Positions 33,172 through 36,923 of a DNA stretch of 36,923 nucleotides are shown here, piece after piece. Every line of letters starts with the position of its first letter. The stretch's first letter is position 1. Source of the DNA: CBDCME01 sp965218865 (GTDB taxonomy: Bacteria > Pseudomonadota > Alphaproteobacteria > JAAXGF01); assembly GCA_965218865.1 (NCBI GenBank), contig CBDCME010000042.1, positions 1-36,923 of the forward strand, written 5' to 3'. Below the pieces are notes generated by a model that made no database searches, was not told the DNA's origin, and worked only from the letters and a program-made list of their open reading frames with translations. Made by a program: the position numbers and the translations under genes.

Positions 33172-34735
33172 TCGCCCGTGAAGAACGCATAAGCGGCTGA
33201 TGTTGGTAGCTCTTTCGGTTTGACGAAGTAATCGGATTTGCAAGAAAACGGGTTTTGGGCCTGAAAAGCTTGTGATTTGAAATAATTGATTTTGGGGATT
33301 CCCTTCCGTTGCGGAACGTGATTCTCTGCTCCCGTCGATTGGGATTGGAGAACTGTGATGAAGCCATCGCGCAAGGTGTCATCGGGAATAGAGGACCTGT
33401 TCCGCTCGCGGTTCGAAAACATCATCAACCTGCGCCACGAGTTGGTGGTGTTGGGGGGCCGGATCGCGTGGACTTTCTTCGACGAGACCTATGAAGCCTT
33501 GTATTCGGAGGAGGGTCGGCCGGGGGTCCCGACGCGGTTGATGGTTGGGCTGCACATCCTCAAGCATATGTTCGATCTCTCGGATGAGGAGGTCTGCGAG
33601 CGCTGGGTCTACGACCCATACTTCCAGTGCTTCTGCGGCGAAGAGTACTTTCAGCATGAGCTACCCATGGAGCGCTCGTCGATGACCCGGTGGCGGGACC
33701 GGATCGGGCCGGAAGGTTTGGAGAAGGTATTCCAGGAGAGCCTGGCCGTGGCCCACCGGGTGGGGGCGCTGCGGAGAAGGACCTCGAGCGGGTGACGGTG
33801 GACACCACCGTACAAGAGAAGGCGATTGCCTTTCCGACCGACGCCAAACTGATGCAACGAGCCCGCGAGCGGCTGGTGCGACTGGCACGGGAGCACGGCA
33901 TTGCCCTGCGTCAGTCCTATACCCGCCTGGGCAAGAGGGCGTTGATCATGCAAGGCCGCTACCGCCATGCCAAACAGCACAAGCGGGCCAACAAGGCCCT
34001 GCGCAAGCTCAAGACCTATCTCGGGCGCACCGTCCGCGACATCCGCCGCAAGACGGCCCAGGAGGAGAGCCTACGGGATACCTTCCGCCGCCCCTTGTGG
34101 CTGGCCGAGCGGGTGTCGACCCAGAAGCGGCGCGACCCCTTGCCCAAGGTCTATTCGCTCCACGCGCCCGAGGTCGAATGCATCGGCAAAGGGAAGGAGC
34201 ACAAGCCGTACGAGTTCGGCTGCAAGGTCTCCGTGGCGGCGACCAATTCCCGCCCCCCCGGCGGCCAGTTCGTCGCCCACGTCAAGGCCTTCCACGGCAA
34301 TCCCTATGATGGCCACACCTTGAGGCAGGTGATCGAAGAGATGGAACGCTGGACGGGGATATCGGCCGAGCGCATCTATGTCGACAAGGGATACCAGGGC
34401 CACGATTACCCCAACAAACACCGCGTCTTTAGATCAGGCCAGAAACGCGGCATCACGCCGACGATCAAGAAGGAGCTCAGGCGGCGCTCCGCCGTCGAGG
34501 CCGTGATCGGACATCTCAAGAGCGATGGCAGGCTGGGGCGCAACTTCCTCAAAGGCCGCGACGGCGACAAGATCAACGCCATCCTCGCCGGCGCCGGCTA
34601 CAACTACCGCCTTGTCCTCAAATGGCTGAGGCGTTTGTTTGTCCAAATCCTGGCCGCGCTCCTCAGCGACATCTCGCACCCCACCGCAAACCCAATCGCC
34701 GCTTCAGCTTGAAATCAGGGTTCTTCACGGACGAC
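33172..34735 (+). mobile_element. IS5-like insertion sequence (about 1.56 kb)
   Basis: Terminal inverted repeats: ATCGCCCGTGAAGAAC at the left and, read inward from the right, GTCGTCCGTGAAGAAC. TAAAAA lies on both sides (33166-33171 and 34736-34741) and may be the target duplication, though IS5 elements usually make 3-4 bp, so the exact ends are uncertain. Confidence 0.75.
33355..34712 (+). pseudogene. IS5-family transposase, frameshifted
   Basis: First part: KPSRKVSSGIEDLFRSRFEN, then RPGVPTRLMVGLHILKHMFD, VYDPYFQCFCGEEYFQHELP and the N-terminal RSSMTRWRDRIGPEGLE. The frame breaks at about 33772; one more G in GCGCTGCGG would carry it on to EKDLERVTVDTTVQEKAI, whose Asp is the first catalytic residue. 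The second part has HGIALRQSYTRLGKRALIMQ, FVAHVKAFHGNPYDGHTLRQ, IYVDKGYQGHDYPNKHRVF (second Asp) and RRRSAVEAVIGHLKSDGRLG (Glu). This is the DDE core of a full-length IS5 enzyme, probably inactive unless slippage rescues it. Confidence 0.88.
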
Positions 34736-34741
34736 TAAAAA

Positions 34742-34993
34742 GCGGCCTTTCGGCGAAGGGAACCCTTTTGCCGCGGAGGATTATTTTTCGTGAAATCGAC
34801 CGAGCGAGCCGCCGTAGGGGTGGAACTCAACGTTTATCGAGAAGTTGAAATTCGACGGCGTTCGCCGGTCAATGGTCTGCTTTCAGGGGCCTGAGCGGTC
34901 GTGCCTGGCCAATCACGGAGAAAATTAGCCATGAGCTGCCATTCTAGGCTCACCAAGAACGGCGCCAGACGCGGTTGGCTTAATCATCTCCCT
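34742..34993. other. Intergenic sequence after the IS5-like element
   Basis: No supported gene on either strand. It is A/T-richer at the left, with no clear terminator or promoter. Confidence 0.3.
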
Positions 34994-35104
34994 TTACCCC
35001 AGCAGGGCGTGCACCCCCGGGTCCGCCAGTATCAAACCGACGACCGCGGCCCCCGCGACGACCGTCAATCCCCAGGCGAGCCAAGTCGCTACCGCGTCAA
35101 GCAT
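34994..35104 (-). CDS. 36-residue single-pass membrane protein
   Basis: Minus strand from ATG 35104, with GGGAG about eight bases upstream, to TAA. The peptide is MLDAVATWLAWGLTVVAGAA followed by VVGLILADPGVHALLG: one long hydrophobic helix with an acidic N-terminus. Such micro-membrane proteins are common next to transporters or metal enzymes. It lies downstream of the CobW-type gene on the same strand, 154 bases away. Third-position G/C is high, which supports coding. No family is recognised. Confidence 0.45.
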   Translation of the reverse strand: MLDAVATWLAWGLTVVAGAAVVGLILADPGVHALLG

Positions 35105-35258
35105 CCCGGTTCTCCCGGTCCACCCCGTCCGTTCGTTTCCTGCTTGAGAGCTGTTCGTGCCAATCCACCCTCGCCAATTTATCTTTCATGGACAGCCATG
35201 ATTGGACCGCCGCCCTTACCATACGCCAAGTTCAACCGATAGGGCGGCCCGTGTCTTT

Positions 35259-36227
35259 TTAAAGAATATCTTCAGTCAGGCAGGCGACGAATCCCTCCTC
35301 GAGGGACAGGGTATTCAAATAGCGGCCTATGAAAATGAGCTCGTTGCGGCGGGTTTCGTCGGCCGCCCAAGGTTGGCCGGGCCGGCCGTCGATCATCATG
35401 TGGACCCCTTGAAAGACGAACCGCCGGTCCTCGTCGCCGATGTTGAGGATTCCCTTCATCCGGAAGATGTGTTGGCCGTGTTCCTGAGCCAGATCGAAGA
35501 GCCAACGGTTGAACTTTTTGGGATCTACGCAGCCATCCCGGGTGATACAGACTGATTGAATCGACTCGTCGTGTTGATGATCGTCCTCGCTCAACAGATC
35601 GGGGGCAACGCTGAGGGCATTCTTCAGATCAAAACTCCCGACTCCGAGAACGTGCTGGAGTTCGAGAGCGCATTGCACCGTTCGGAATATTTTCGCGGTC
35701 GGGTTCAGCCGACGAACCTTCGTTTCCAAGATCTCCAGATCGCGCGGTTTCACGAGGTCGGTTTTATTGACCAGGATGACGTCGGCGAAGGCGATCTGCT
35801 CCTCGGCCTCGTGGCTATCCAGGTGGTCATGGATATGCTTGGAATCGACGATCGTCACGATGGCGTCGAGCGTGGTCCGCGAGGCCACGCGGTCATCGGC
35901 CAGAAAGGACTGGATCACCGGTCCGGGATCAGCCAACCCGGTCGTTTCGATGACGATATGATCCAATTCCCGATAGCGGGCAAATATGTCGTCGATAATC
36001 CGAATGAGATCGCCACGTACGGTGCAACAGATGCAGCCATTGTTCATCTCGATGATTTCTTCATCCGAGCTCACGATCAGTTGATGGTCGATCCCGATTT
36101 CGCCGAACTCGTTTACGATCACCGCGATCTTTTTTCCGTGCTCGGAAGAAAGAATGTGGTTGAGAAGGGTCGTCTTACCCGATCCGAGATAGCCGGTGAG
36201 CACCGTGGCGGGGACCTTACCCAACAT
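35259..36227 (-). CDS. COG0523 (CobW/ZNG1-type) metal-chaperone GTPase
   Basis: A complete 322-residue G3E-family GTPase. Walker A GYLGSGKT is at residues 12-19, the metal-binding GCICC (Cys64, Cys66, Cys67) follows in NNGCICCTVRGDL, ETTGLADPGP is the Walker B/switch region, and VNKTDL gives base specificity. The C-terminal CobW_C domain has FRMKGILNIGDEDRRFVFQG and GRPGQPW. COG0523 proteins deliver zinc, cobalt or other metals to client enzymes using GTP; a His-rich stretch DDHQHDES near residue 217 could bind metal, but the client cannot be read. GAGGA precedes the ATG. It sits 15 bases after the small frameshifted exported-protein gene. Confidence 0.92.
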   Translation of the reverse strand: MLGKVPATVLTGYLGSGKTTLLNHILSSEHGKKIAVIVNEFGEIGIDHQLIVSSDEEIIEMNNGCICCTVRGDLIRIIDDIFARYRELDHIVIETTGLADPGPVIQSFLADDRVASRTTLDAIVTIVDSKHIHDHLDSHEAEEQIAFADVILVNKTDLVKPRDLEILETKVRRLNPTAKIFRTVQCALELQHVLGVGSFDLKNALSVAPDLLSEDDHQHDESIQSVCITRDGCVDPKKFNRWLFDLAQEHGQHIFRMKGILNIGDEDRRFVFQGVHMMIDGRPGQPWAADETRRNELIFIGRYLNTLSLEEGFVACLTEDIL

Positions 36228-36242
36228 GTCGCGTTCCTCGAT

Positions 36243-36465
36243 CTAGCTCGAAGGTTGGTCCTGGGTCAGAAAACCGTAATGCCGCCCGATGGCACCATCG
36301 CGAGGGGCGAGGCTGTCCCGGACACCGCGGCTTTGGCTGAATTTGTTGGCGTTGGCGGACAATTCGGCGGGTAAGACTGGAAATACTCCAAAACAAGCAC
36401 AAGGTTGCCGCCAACACGAACGACAGTAATTTATAGGGGTAAACGGACGACTCGTTTCTCTTCAT
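36243..36465 (-). pseudogene. Small exported protein, frameshifted
   Basis: Minus strand from ATG 36465, with GGAAAG four bases upstream. A signal-peptide-like leader (YKLLSFVLAATLCLFWSIS) is followed, one frame away, by LPAELSANANKFSQSRGVRD and GAIGRHYGFLTQDQPSS before TAG at 36243. Codons in the second part have strong third-position G/C bias, so it was real coding sequence; the shift lies near 36370-36382. The mature product would be about 50 residues. It precedes the CobW-type gene by 15 bases, which suggests an operon. Family unknown. Confidence 0.5.
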
Positions 36466-36923
36466 CGGTCTTTCCGAGCAAAAGTTAAACAACCTCCTCG
36501 AACTGACGTTTCCTCCGACATAAACCACGGCGCCGTCGGCGTTCGCAATTTCGAACCTCCGCCAAGGGCATTGAAAGATGGCAGCAGCGCGCCGCAGGTT
36601 CATCTCACCTCACTCGGGTTGGAAACCCATTGGCACGATTCCTCAATAAACATGCGAACACCATAGACACCGCGTAAAAACAGACTAGTGACCGGTTTTA
36701 ATTTTGAACCAGACTCACTGAAAAAACCGACGACAGATCGGTCTTTCCCTATAGATTTAATTTCGACTGATATACTTACCAGCCCCGGAAATGACAACCC
36801 AAAAAAAACTTGACGCTCATATCTTCACTGACTAGTGTCACTTTTTAGTAGCGGCTCCTGAAATAAAAAACGATACTACCACGGGTAGGGTGAGTGATTT
36901 GTTCGTAGGCCCGCGCCGAGGGC
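36466..36923. other. Right-hand edge, no gene seen
   Basis: A/T-rich sequence to the window end. Open frames on the minus strand lack ribosome sites and protein-like composition. It may hold the promoter of the minus-strand pair. Confidence 0.3.

Noticed and set aside
36600..36797. A 65-residue minus-strand frame near the right edge
   Set aside because: No ribosome site, no motif, and composition like non-coding A/T-rich DNA.
1..36923. CRISPR arrays, tRNA or rRNA genes
   Set aside because: I saw no regularly spaced direct repeats, cloverleaf-like sequence or rRNA signature; a tRNA could be missed by eye.

Overview
This GC-rich window most likely comes from an alphaproteobacterium, probably Rhodospirillales-like. 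The clues are a YqgE gene divergent from an ScsB/DsbD-type gene, strong G/C bias at third codon positions, and a minus-strand small RNA that looks like the alphaproteobacterial MmgR (suhB/alpha-r8) family. The genome looks as if it is decaying. Six full-length insertion sequences from five or more families lie here, several inside genes, and many other genes carry a single-base frameshift or one in-frame stop.

Layout. 1-2570: a surface-polysaccharide locus cut by IS630 copy 1, with a GT4 glycosyltransferase followed by the start of an rffA/wecE-type aminotransferase. 2639-2803: a tiny four-cysteine protein. 3016-5676: an IS1595 element with two passenger genes (P63C protein, nuclease-like protein). 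5916-8782: scsB/dsbD-like gene and yqgE. 8813-9023: a MITE-like inverted-repeat unit. 9120-11323: a broken methyltransferase-GT2 fusion and an intact methyltransferase. 11443-22845: a long, tightly packed operon of envelope proteins. 22793-25089: two minus-strand secreted proteins beside it, both broken. 25550-30324: a gene graveyard with IS630 copies 2 and 3, remnants of an acyltransferase, a type I secretion ABC permease, an integrase and a lytic transglycosylase, plus the sRNA. 30386-32710: an HD-domain gene split by IS256. 33172-34735: an IS5-like element. 34994-36465: a small membrane protein, a COG0523 (CobW-type) GTPase and a frameshifted small exported protein.

The best candidate for an undescribed system is the 11443-22845 operon. 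In order it encodes a single-pass membrane protein, a lytic transglycosylase, a 550-residue helical cytoplasmic protein, a 190-residue partner, a Lon-protease-like domain tethered to the membrane, a lipoprotein, two exported proteins (one coiled-coil), a MotA/TolQ/ExbB-like channel protein, a second single-pass protein, a TonB-like proline-rich protein and a second lipoprotein. Most junctions are 4-base overlaps. I infer a proton-motive-force-driven trans-envelope machine with its own peptidoglycan-cutting enzyme. A 24-base motif shared by the two upstream gaps may be a common promoter.

In this strain the machine is probably dead or dying. An ISAs1 element, whose transposase carries an N-terminal DruA-like (DUF4338) domain, landed after codon 10 of the first gene and left a 10-bp target duplication. 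The second single-pass gene has an in-frame TAG, the peptidoglycan-binding neighbour an in-frame TGA, and the outer neighbour a frameshift.
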